Below are positions 17,715 through 29,487 of a stretch of DNA of 64,000 nt, piece by piece. The notes under the pieces are model-generated. The model was given only the letters and a program-made list of their open reading frames with translations. It was not told the origin of the DNA and searched no databases. Every line of letters begins with the position of its first letter. Position 1 is the stretch's first letter. The stretch is from positions 558,001 to 622,000 of the forward strand of contig CBDFIO010000002.1 in the NCBI GenBank assembly GCA_965248155.1, in the 5' to 3' direction. The DNA is from RFSX01 sp965248155 (GTDB lineage Bacteria; Bacteroidota; Bacteroidia; Chitinophagales; Saprospiraceae). Made by a program: the position numbers and the translations under genes.

Positions 17715-19151
17715 ATGTCCGAAAGAAAAAAGATCAAAACCATTCTTGCCAGTGAGCAATTAGATTATGAAGCAACTGTTAAAGGATGGGTTAGAACATT
17801 TAGGAATAATCAATTCATCGCACTTAATGATGGTTCTTGTCTTAATACACTCCAAATTGTTGTCAACAAGGACAAGTTAGATGAACAAACATTAAAAAGA
17901 ATAAATACGGGAGCTGCTATTGCAGCTTCAGGCCAAATCATTGCTTCTCAGGGAGGTGGTCAAAAAATGGAATTAGAAGCTACTCGGATAGAAATTCTTG
18001 GAGATGCAGATCCTGAAAAATATCCTCTCCAACCCAAAAAACACAGTTTGGAATTCCTCAGAGATATTGCTCACCTGAGATTCAGGACTAATACTTTTGG
18101 GGCAATTTTCAGAATCAGGCATTCTATTTCATTTGCTGTTCATAAATTTTTTAATGATAATGGATTTGTCTATTTACACACCCCAATAATTACGGGATCG
18201 GATGCTGAAGGAGCTGGGGAAATGTTTCAGGTAACAACATTGCCTTTGGATGATGTTCCAAAAAATGAAGAGGGTAATATTGATTTTAAGGAAGACTTCT
18301 TTAACAAAGCCACTAATCTTACAGTGTCCGGGCAATTAGAAGCTGAATTAGGGGCACTTGCACTTTCAGATGTATATACATTCGGGCCAACGTTTCGAGC
18401 TGAAAATTCCAATACTTCAAGACATTTGGCTGAGTTTTGGATGATCGAACCTGAAATTGCCTTTGCTGATCTGGAAGACAACATGAATCTAGCGGAAGAT
18501 CTATTGAAATATATCATCCAATATGCTCTAGACCATCATGAAGATGATTTGAAATTTTTAGAAAATCGACTTATTGATGAGGAAAAACAAAAGCCTCAAC
18601 ATGAGCGATCACCAATGCCATTAATTGAAAAACTCAGATTCTGTGCAGAAAATGATTTTGAGAGATTAACATATACTGAAGCTATTAGAATTCTTATGAA
18701 TTCAAAACCCAATAAAAAGAAGAAATTCCAATTTGTTATCGAGGATTGGGGAGCAGATCTGCAATCAGAACATGAAAGGTATCTTGTTGAAAAGCACTTT
18801 AAAAAACCAGTTATTCTTGTAGATTATCCAAAGGAGATAAAGGCTTTCTATATGAGAATGAATGAAGATGGAAAAACTGTAAGAGCCATGGATATATTAT
18901 TCCCGGGTATCGGAGAAATAGTAGGAGGTTCCCAACGTGAAGAGAGGCATGATATATTGGTAGGAAAAATGAAAGAACATGATATTCCAGTAGAAGAAAT
19001 GGAATGGTTCTTAGATACGAGAAGATTTGGTACCTGCGAACATGCAGGATTTGGTCTTGGGTTTGAAAGATTAATTCAATTTGTTACAGGAATGAATAAC
19101 ATTCGTGACGTCATCCCTTTCCCAAGGTACCCCGGCAATGCTGAATTTTAG
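17715..19151 (+). CDS. asnS: Asparagine--tRNA ligase
   Basis: Class IIb synthetase charging tRNA-Asn. The N-terminal OB-fold anticodon-binding domain covers residues about 15-115 (VKGWVRTFRNNQFIALNDGS). The catalytic domain follows: motif 2 TFRAENSNTSRHLAEFWMIEPE near residue 222, and motif 3 GFGLGFERLIQFVTGMNNIRDVIPFPRYPG at the C-terminus. The ending and the long insertion around residues 275-330 are typical of AsnS and distinguish it from AspS. It is convergent with the superoxide dismutase gene, with a hairpin between them. Confidence 0.96.
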   Translation: MSERKKIKTILASEQLDYEATVKGWVRTFRNNQFIALNDGSCLNTLQIVVNKDKLDEQTLKRINTGAAIAASGQIIASQGGGQKMELEATRIEILGDADPEKYPLQPKKHSLEFLRDIAHLRFRTNTFGAIFRIRHSISFAVHKFFNDNGFVYLHTPIITGSDAEGAGEMFQVTTLPLDDVPKNEEGNIDFKEDFFNKATNLTVSGQLEAELGALALSDVYTFGPTFRAENSNTSRHLAEFWMIEPEIAFADLEDNMNLAEDLLKYIIQYALDHHEDDLKFLENRLIDEEKQKPQHERSPMPLIEKLRFCAENDFERLTYTEAIRILMNSKPNKKKKFQFVIEDWGADLQSEHERYLVEKHFKKPVILVDYPKEIKAFYMRMNEDGKTVRAMDILFPGIGEIVGGSQREERHDILVGKMKEHDIPVEEMEWFLDTRRFGTCEHAGFGLGFERLIQFVTGMNNIRDVIPFPRYPGNAEF

Positions 19152-19174
19152 GAGGAAGCCAATTACTTCCTCCT
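19150..19174. terminator. Bidirectional terminator between asnS and sod
   Basis: AGGAGGAAG (19150-19158) and CTTCCTCCT (19166-19174) form a perfect nine-base stem around a seven-base loop. It overlaps the asnS stop codon and is followed by a T-rich stretch on the plus strand and AAAATTC on the other side. Confidence 0.7.
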
Positions 19175-19183
19175 GTTATTTTC

Positions 19184-19786
19184 TTATTTACTATAGTTTG
19201 CTGATACCTGGTCCCAGTTAATTACATTAAAGAATGCTTGAACATAATCAGGTCTTCTATTCTGATAGTTTAAATAGTACGCATGTTCCCAAACATCGAG
19301 ACCAAGGATAGGTGTGCCACCACATCCGATATCCGGCATTAGTGGATTATCTTGATTAGCAGTAGAACAAATATCAAGACGACCTCCTTCTTTTACACAT
19401 AACCAAGCCCAACCACTTCCAAATCGTGTTCCTGCAGCTGCAGCAAATTTAGATTTGAATTCATCAAACGAACCGAATGAATCGTTAATCGCATCTGCCA
19501 GTGCACCTGTTGGTTCACCACCACCATTTGGAGACATAACACTCCAAAAAAGAGAATGATTATAGTAGCCGCCGCCATTATTCCTAACGCCTGTATTATT
19601 CATATCAAGATTTTGAAGAATCGACAAAATATCTTGTCCTTCCAAATCTGTACCTCCAATTGCAGCATTCAATTTATTAGTATATCCGGCATGATGTTTT
19701 CCATGGTGGATTTGCATTGTCTTAGTATCAATATTTGGTTCTAGTGCATCATGTGCATAAGGTAAATCAGGTAATTCAAAAGCCAT
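19184..19786 (-). CDS. sod: Superoxide dismutase, Fe/Mn type
   Basis: Converts superoxide to peroxide and oxygen. At 200 residues, the metal ligands are visible: His in MQIHHGKHHAGY (near residue 27), His in YYNHSLFW (near 77), and Asp and His in LGLDVWEHAYYLNYQNRR (near 163-167). The usual GGGHYNHS is GGGYYNHS here. No signal peptide is present, so it is cytoplasmic. Fe versus Mn use cannot be set from sequence. A minus-strand intrinsic terminator lies 78 bases upstream of its ATG and may belong to its leader. Confidence 0.94.
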   Translation of the reverse strand: MAFELPDLPYAHDALEPNIDTKTMQIHHGKHHAGYTNKLNAAIGGTDLEGQDILSILQNLDMNNTGVRNNGGGYYNHSLFWSVMSPNGGGEPTGALADAINDSFGSFDEFKSKFAAAAGTRFGSGWAWLCVKEGGRLDICSTANQDNPLMPDIGCGGTPILGLDVWEHAYYLNYQNRRPDYVQAFFNVINWDQVSANYSK

Positions 19787-19863
19787 ATTATATTATTTTT
19801 AGTTGTTAATGTTTCTAGATCAAAACTTAAAAATACAAAGTTCTTATCTCTAATTTATTGAAT

Positions 19864-19894
19864 AAAAAAAGTCTTGAATTGTTCATTCAGGACT
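19864..19894 (-). terminator. Minus-strand intrinsic terminator upstream of sod
   Basis: On the minus strand, AGTCCTGAAT pairs with ATTCAAGACT (19885-19894 with 19870-19879, one wobble) and is followed by seven T's. It points towards sod but lies before its start codon, so it ends either an unannotated minus-strand RNA or a sod leader transcript. Confidence 0.65.
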
Positions 19895-20128
19895 ATATAA
19901 AAATGAAATGTATTTTTTGTCTGTTTTATTCTCTATGACTATCCAATCTATTCACTTTAAGGTCCTCTACATCCAATCCAGAACAAATTCCCAGTTCTGC
20001 ATTAACAATCTTACATCCAGTAAATGTGCCTTCCAGACTACCAACATAAAAAAAAGAAGAAGCAAAATTTATAAAACATCCAGCGCACTGTACAATTCTA
20101 GTTAAATTTGAAGCTGTAAAAAAACGAC
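19895..20128. other. fumC-sod intergenic region; open minus frame without start
   Basis: The stretch between the sod-side terminator and fumC has no recognisable gene. On the minus strand a frame of about 70 codons is open from roughly 20125 to 19912, with a pentapeptide-like flavour (LEGTFTGCKIVNAEL), but it has no ATG, GTG or TTG. It may be a remnant gene or chance. On the plus strand, TAAATTTG at 20103-20110 could be the -7 element of fumC. Confidence 0.3.
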
Positions 20129-21514
20129 ATGACTAAATTCAGAGAAGAGAAAGATTCAATAGGAAAAATTAAAGTGCCATATAATAAATATTGGGCTGCT
20201 CAAACACAACGAGCGATTCAGAACTTTAAGATTGGTGGGCAAAAAATACCGATTGAAGTAATCCGCGCTTATGCTTATTTGAAAAAAGCTGCTGCACAGA
20301 CAAATGCAGAATTAGGAGTAATCACTAAATCAAAATCTCAACTTATAGGTAGAGTTTGTAATGAAATATTAAAAGGGAATCTGGATGATCAATTTCCATT
20401 AGTTGTTTGGCAAACAGGTTCAGGAACTCAAAGTAACATGAATGTCAATGAGGTAATCGCCAATAGAGCACATGTATTGAAAGGTGGAAAATTAAAAGAC
20501 GTCCAAAAGATTTTACATCCGAATGATGACGTCAATAAGTCTCAATCATCCAACGATACTTTTCCGACTGCGATGCATATTGCAGCTTATGAAAAACTAG
20601 TAAGGCATACCGTTCCTGCTCTTGAAAAATTGAAAAATACATTTGAAAAAAAATCTGAAGAATTTGCTAATGTGATGAAAATTGGAAGGACCCATTTTAT
20701 GGATGCTACTCCAGTTACATTAGGTCAGGAATTATCGGCTTATTCTACACAGATAAATTTTGGAATAATAGCCATTCAAAATAGTCTGGCGCACTTATCT
20801 GAATTAGCCCTTGGTGGAACCGCGGTGGGAACAGGGCTTAATACGCCTCGTGGATATTCTAAGCGTGTTGCTAAAAACATATCAAAACTTACAGGTTTGC
20901 CATTTGTTACCGGGCAAAATAAATTTGAAGGACTTGCAGCGCACGATGCTATTGTTGAGGCTCATGGAGCATTGAAGACTGTTGCTGTTTCATTAATGAA
21001 AATTGGTAATGACATTAGAATGCTTGCTTCTGGTCCTAGGTGTGGAATTGGTGAGATCACAATTCCTGCTAATGAACCAGGGTCTTCAATTATGCCTGGA
21101 AAGGTTAATCCAACACAGGCAGAAGCTTTAACTATGGCGATGGCTCAGGTTATTGGAAATGATGTAGCAATTAATGTTGGAGGAATGAATGGACAGTTCG
21201 AGTTGAATGTATTCAAACCGATGATGATTTATAATTTTCTGATGTCTGCTCAATTGATAGCGGATTCAGCGCTCAGTTTCAACAATAATTGTGTTAAAGG
21301 AATAAAGCCTAACTATAAGAGGATTCAGGAAAACTTGATTAATTCATTAATGTTGGTGACAGCATTAAATACTAAAATCGGATATGATAAGGCCGCTGAA
21401 ATTGCTAAGAAAGCTTATAAGGAGGGAATTACTTTAAAAGAAGCGGCGCTAAGTCTTAAATATTTGACTTCAAGAGAATTTGATAGTTGGGTCAAGCCTG
21501 AGAGGATGGTTTGA
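20129..21514 (+). CDS. fumC: Fumarate hydratase class II
   Basis: Hydrates fumarate to malate in the citric acid cycle. At 461 residues it has all three conserved regions: TGSGTQSNMNVNEVIANRA near residue 96, GRTHFMDATPVTLGQE near 184 with the catalytic His, and the signature GSSIMPGKVNPTQAE near 317. TGLNTPRGYSKRVAKNISKLTGLPF fits fumarase rather than aspartase or argininosuccinate lyase. It is transcribed alone and followed by a strong hairpin before the 5S rRNA gene on the other strand. Confidence 0.95.
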   Translation: MTKFREEKDSIGKIKVPYNKYWAAQTQRAIQNFKIGGQKIPIEVIRAYAYLKKAAAQTNAELGVITKSKSQLIGRVCNEILKGNLDDQFPLVVWQTGSGTQSNMNVNEVIANRAHVLKGGKLKDVQKILHPNDDVNKSQSSNDTFPTAMHIAAYEKLVRHTVPALEKLKNTFEKKSEEFANVMKIGRTHFMDATPVTLGQELSAYSTQINFGIIAIQNSLAHLSELALGGTAVGTGLNTPRGYSKRVAKNISKLTGLPFVTGQNKFEGLAAHDAIVEAHGALKTVAVSLMKIGNDIRMLASGPRCGIGEITIPANEPGSSIMPGKVNPTQAEALTMAMAQVIGNDVAINVGGMNGQFELNVFKPMMIYNFLMSAQLIADSALSFNNNCVKGIKPNYKRIQENLINSLMLVTALNTKIGYDKAAEIAKKAYKEGITLKEAALSLKYLTSREFDSWVKPERMV

Positions 21515-21606
21515 TCTAGAAGTGTAAAAATCTAATCGGGATAAAGATGGTATATCTTCCTTCAAGTTAAGGAACCCTGATCTTAATCGGTGATGAGGGG
21601 CATAAA

Positions 21607-21638
21607 AAAAGCCTTACAAAAAAATTTGTAAGGCTTTT
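21607..21638. terminator. Bidirectional terminator between fumC and the rRNA operon
   Basis: AAAAGCCTTACAAA (21607-21620) pairs perfectly with TTTGTAAGGCTTTT (21625-21638) around an AAAA loop. A-rich and T-rich flanks make it usable on both strands, for fumC and for the rRNA operon whose 5S gene ends 35 bases away. Confidence 0.85.
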
Positions 21639-21672
21639 AACTAAATCTCAATAAAGAGATAAAGTAAAAAAA

Positions 21673-21779
21673 TGGGCGGCGACCTACTCTTCCGCTTACG
21701 CAGTACCATCGGCGCTGAGAGGCTTAACTTCTCTGTTCGGAATGGAAAGAGGTGGAACCCTCTCGCTATAACCACCTAA
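21673..21779 (-). rRNA. rrf: 5S ribosomal RNA
   Basis: About 107 bases at the end of the rRNA operon. The minus strand contains the conserved CCGAACAGAGAAGTTAAGCC loop C/helix III region, and terminal complementary ends (TTAGGTGGTTATAGC with GTCGCCGCCCA). The ends are estimated from helix I and could be off by a few bases. Confidence 0.93.
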
Positions 21780-21898
21780 TCGTTCTTGAAATCCTATGAT
21801 TCCAATATATCTTAAGTTATTAAAACAAGTGTTGGGAGATAATATCGAAGTAAATCACGTTAAAATCGATTATACTTTTTTCTTTAAAAAAAAGAAAA

Positions 21899-24739
<2,841 letters not shown>

Positions 24740-25004
24740 CTCTTAATTAATCTTCATTACATAAGTATTAAAAATTAATCAAGTCTTTTATAACATAACG
24801 ATAATAACTTTTGTGATTTACTTTTTAATTATCTCCCTAACTTGTCAAAGAACTTTAATCCTTCCAATTGGTATATCAGCCTCATTTCGGCAATGATTAC
24901 TGACTCACCCAATTTTCAGGTAATATCTTTCGATATCTACTCTATAGTAAATATCATTTTCTTTTATTCAATCTATGATTTTAGAATCTATATTCTAAAA
25001 AAAG

Positions 25005-25078
25005 TGGAGGATATCGGAGTCGAACCGATGACCTCCTGCGTGCAAGGCAGGCGCTCTAGCCAGCTGAGCTAATCCCCC
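25005..25078 (-). tRNA. tRNA-Ala (TGC)
   Basis: 74 bases in the 16S-23S spacer. The acceptor stem GGGGGAT pairs with ATCCTCC, the D loop is AGCTCAGCTGGCTAGAGC, the anticodon is TGC in CTTGCACG, the T arm contains GGTTCGACTCC, and the discriminator is A. No CCA is encoded. Confidence 0.97.
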
Positions 25079-25109
25079 GTTTTAAATTATTAATAAAAAT
25101 TAATAATTG

Positions 25110-25183
25110 TAGTCTCGGGCGGACTTGAACCGCCGACCCCTACATTATCAGTGTAGTGCTCTAACCAGCTGAGCTACGAGACT
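25110..25183 (-). tRNA. tRNA-Ile (GAT)
   Basis: 74 bases in the 16S-23S spacer, next to tRNA-Ala. The acceptor stem AGTCTCG pairs with CGAGACT, the anticodon is GAT in CTGATAAT, the T arm contains GGTTCAAGTCC, and the discriminator is A. The order 16S-Ile-Ala-23S is the common bacterial spacer arrangement. Confidence 0.97.
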
Positions 25184-25406
25184 CTATTATTTGTCGCACT
25201 CAGCTCATAGTCGCTACAACCCACTAAATCAATCATCATCACACAACTATCAAGCCTCAACTATCAACCTGTAACGGCCTTAAAACATAATTTCAATCAT
25301 AAAAAAAGGATTCCTTCAAATCCTTCTCTACTTTTTTTTAAAAAAATTAATCAACATGGTTAGTAAGAAAAAATTCATATGAGTAACAGTCGCCTGTCGT
25401 CTCTTA

Positions 25407-26933
<1,527 letters not shown>

Positions 26934-27054
26934 ATTTTCTTATAGATTTTTTGATTTCTGACAACTGAATAAAACTCATAATTCTCTTTTCTTACCTTCC
27001 ACCATGTCAATTAACTTTTTCCCATTATAATAACACTTTATTAAAACGGGATCG

Positions 27055-27086
27055 CAAAGATAAGATAAAGTCTGAATAACTAGCAA
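27055..27086 (-). promoter_or_regulatory. rRNA operon promoter
   Basis: On the minus strand, TTG (27084-27086), 21 bases, then TATCTTTG (27055-27062), matching the Bacteroidota promoter consensus. It lies about 120 bases upstream of 16S, leaving a leader of about 115 bases for processing. Confidence 0.8.
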
Positions 27087-27115
27087 ACTTTATTTTATAA
27101 ATTTTTAAATAAAAA

Positions 27116-27952
27116 TTAGATAAGGTTTAGGGAATGTTTTAGCGAATATTTGGCAAGTAGATAGGCCTTCTTCCGATTCTTTATTCTGACTCTTTCTTGT
27201 AATATGTTCTCGAAACTTAATCTTTTGATTTTATTGAACAAATTGACATAGAAAATATAGGCTATATAGACCCCAAAACGTGCCCCTTTCGGAAGTCTTC
27301 TGATCCCATCTAAGCCATTGTTGAAGTCGATATCTATATCTCTTTCTATCTCTTTCTTTTTCTCATTATCAAATTGCTGGATTTCCACCCCAGGAAAATA
27401 GGTTCTCCCTTTCTCATAGTAGTCATCTCTGATATCTCTTAAAAAGTTGATTTTCTGAAAAGCAGAGCCTAAAGCCATAGCTGAAGACTTCAGTGAATTA
27501 TATTGTTCGTCATTGTTTTTACAAAATATTCTTAAACACATCAGCCCCACTACTTCAGCAGACCCATAGATATATCTTTCATATTCGTTCCTATCATATC
27601 TAATGTCCTCAAGATCCATTTCCATTGAATCAAGGAAAGCATGAATCAACTCATGATCAATATCATATTTATTCACAACTTTTTGAAAGGATTGTAAAAC
27701 AGGATTTAGACTAATCCCTCGCTCCAAGGCCTGGAACGTTTGTTCCTTAAACTCCGTTAACAGTTTCTGCTTGTCGAAATCATGGAAAGTGTCAACAATT
27801 TCGTCCGCAAATCTTACAAAGCCATATATAGAATATATAGGCTCTCTAAATTCCTTGGCAAACAAACGAATGCCTAAAGAAAACGAAGTGCTATATCTGT
27901 TCGTAATATGCTTACTGCACTCGGCACAAACTTCATCAAATAATTTGTACAT
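27116..27952 (-). CDS. crtB: Phytoene/squalene synthase family protein
   Basis: Condenses two geranylgeranyl diphosphates to phytoene, the first committed step of carotenoid synthesis. At 278 residues it shows the two Asp-rich motifs of trans-isoprenyl diphosphate synthases, DEIVD at residues 50-54 and FLRDIRDDYYEKGRTYFP near residue 168. Its ATG shares a base with the TGA of crtI upstream (TGATG), so it is co-translated with the desaturase. That neighbour favours phytoene over squalene as product. No crtE or crtY is in the window. Confidence 0.9.
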   Translation of the reverse strand: MYKLFDEVCAECSKHITNRYSTSFSLGIRLFAKEFREPIYSIYGFVRFADEIVDTFHDFDKQKLLTEFKEQTFQALERGISLNPVLQSFQKVVNKYDIDHELIHAFLDSMEMDLEDIRYDRNEYERYIYGSAEVVGLMCLRIFCKNNDEQYNSLKSSAMALGSAFQKINFLRDIRDDYYEKGRTYFPGVEIQQFDNEKKKEIERDIDIDFNNGLDGIRRLPKGARFGVYIAYIFYVNLFNKIKRLSFENILQERVRIKNRKKAYLLAKYSLKHSLNLI

Positions 27953-29424
27953 CAGTTACTAAAGTCTTTTAATATTTGTTCGGCAACAACTTGACCGGAA
28001 ATAATAGATGGGGGCAGCCCCGGACCCGGTGTTGTTAATTGCCCAGTATAATACAAATTAGACAATTTTTTACTTTTCAAAGAAGGTTTTAAGAAAGCAG
28101 TTTGAAAAATAGTATTTGCTAATCCATATGCATTCCCCTTAAAAGAATTATAATAGGATTTAAAATCTTGAATACTAAATACCTTCTTATATTCTATATG
28201 GTCTGAAATATCAGCACCTGTGAATTTTTTAATCCTCGTAATAACTTTATCCAAATAAAAATTTTGTCTGTCTTCATTATCATCAGCTAAATCGGGAGCC
28301 AGAGGAATTAATACAAATAGATTCTCCTTCCCAGCTGGAGCTACGGTCAAATCCGTTTTTGACGGGCAACAAACATAGAATAATGGATCTTCCGGCCATG
28401 ATGGATTTTCATAAATTTCCTGAGCATGCTGAACAAAGTCGGCATCAAAAAATAAATTGTGATGCAACAATTGTGGAATAGATTTATTCACCCCTAAAAA
28501 GAAAAGCATTGATGAAGGTGCCATTTTTCTGTTATCCCAATACTTCTGACTATACTGCGCATATTCAGGTGACAAGACATTCTGATCTATATGGTGGTAA
28601 TCTGCATTAGAAACAACGATATCACATTTGTATTTATCGTTTCCACAATTAACATTGCTTATTTTACCTTGATCGTAATCGAATGAATCAACTTCTTTAT
28701 TAAAGATAAATTTTACATCGAGTGAACAAGCTATCTTGTAAAAGGCTTCAGAAATCTTATACATCCCCCCTGCCGGATACCAGGTCCCCAATTTTAAATC
28801 TGCATAGTTCATAAGACTATATAGAGCAGGTGTTTTTTGAGGTGAGGCTCCTAGAAATAGTACAGGAAATTCCAAAATTTGCCTGAGATATTTGTTCTTA
28901 ACTACGGATCTGATTTCTTTTGATATTGATTGGAATAACTGAATTTTGAAAACGCTTTTAATGAGTTTCCACTCGGCAAATTCAAATATGGATTTACTGG
29001 GTTTCCAAACGAATTCATTCATCCCTACTTCATACTTATACCGTGCATCTTCTAAGAAGCTTTCGAGTCTTTTACTACTCCCTTCTTCCATGTCTTCAAA
29101 TAAGCCTTTTAAGGATTCAAAATCTGCAGGGATGTCGATATTCGCGTCTTCAAAAATTACGCGATAAGAAGGATCCAATCTTAATAATTCATAGAAGTCT
29201 TCAGACTTAAATCCAAATCTGCTGTAAAAATTTTCAAATACTTCCGGCATCCAATACCAGCTGGGTCCCATTTCAAATTTGTAACCCTGTGTTTCAAAAA
29301 GATTTATCCGACCTCCGGGTTTATCATTTTTTTCGATCACCAGGACCTTTTTGCCGCTTTTCGCTAAAACACAAGCTGCACTTAACCCTCCAATCCCTGC
29401 TCCTATTACTACTACTTTCTTCAA
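27952..29424 (-). CDS. crtI: Phytoene desaturase
   Basis: FAD-dependent CrtI-type desaturase/isomerase introducing conjugated double bonds into phytoene, at the membrane. The 490 residues begin with a Rossmann dinucleotide fold VVIGAGIGGLSAACVLAKSGK and GGR near residue 42. The C-terminus has the CrtI signature YYTGQLTTPGPGLPPSIISGQ. It is the first gene of the crtI-crtB pair. A close homologue could act on another carotenoid, such as a CrtD-type enzyme, but the pairing with crtB favours phytoene. Confidence 0.92.
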   Translation of the reverse strand: MKKVVVIGAGIGGLSAACVLAKSGKKVLVIEKNDKPGGRINLFETQGYKFEMGPSWYWMPEVFENFYSRFGFKSEDFYELLRLDPSYRVIFEDANIDIPADFESLKGLFEDMEEGSSKRLESFLEDARYKYEVGMNEFVWKPSKSIFEFAEWKLIKSVFKIQLFQSISKEIRSVVKNKYLRQILEFPVLFLGASPQKTPALYSLMNYADLKLGTWYPAGGMYKISEAFYKIACSLDVKFIFNKEVDSFDYDQGKISNVNCGNDKYKCDIVVSNADYHHIDQNVLSPEYAQYSQKYWDNRKMAPSSMLFFLGVNKSIPQLLHHNLFFDADFVQHAQEIYENPSWPEDPLFYVCCPSKTDLTVAPAGKENLFVLIPLAPDLADDNEDRQNFYLDKVITRIKKFTGADISDHIEYKKVFSIQDFKSYYNSFKGNAYGLANTIFQTAFLKPSLKSKKLSNLYYTGQLTTPGPGLPPSIISGQVVAEQILKDFSN

Positions 29425-29487
29425 TTATGGTATCTTAATTTAGGCCAAATATCATCAATTCAATTTTATTTAAGACTTGAAAAGATC

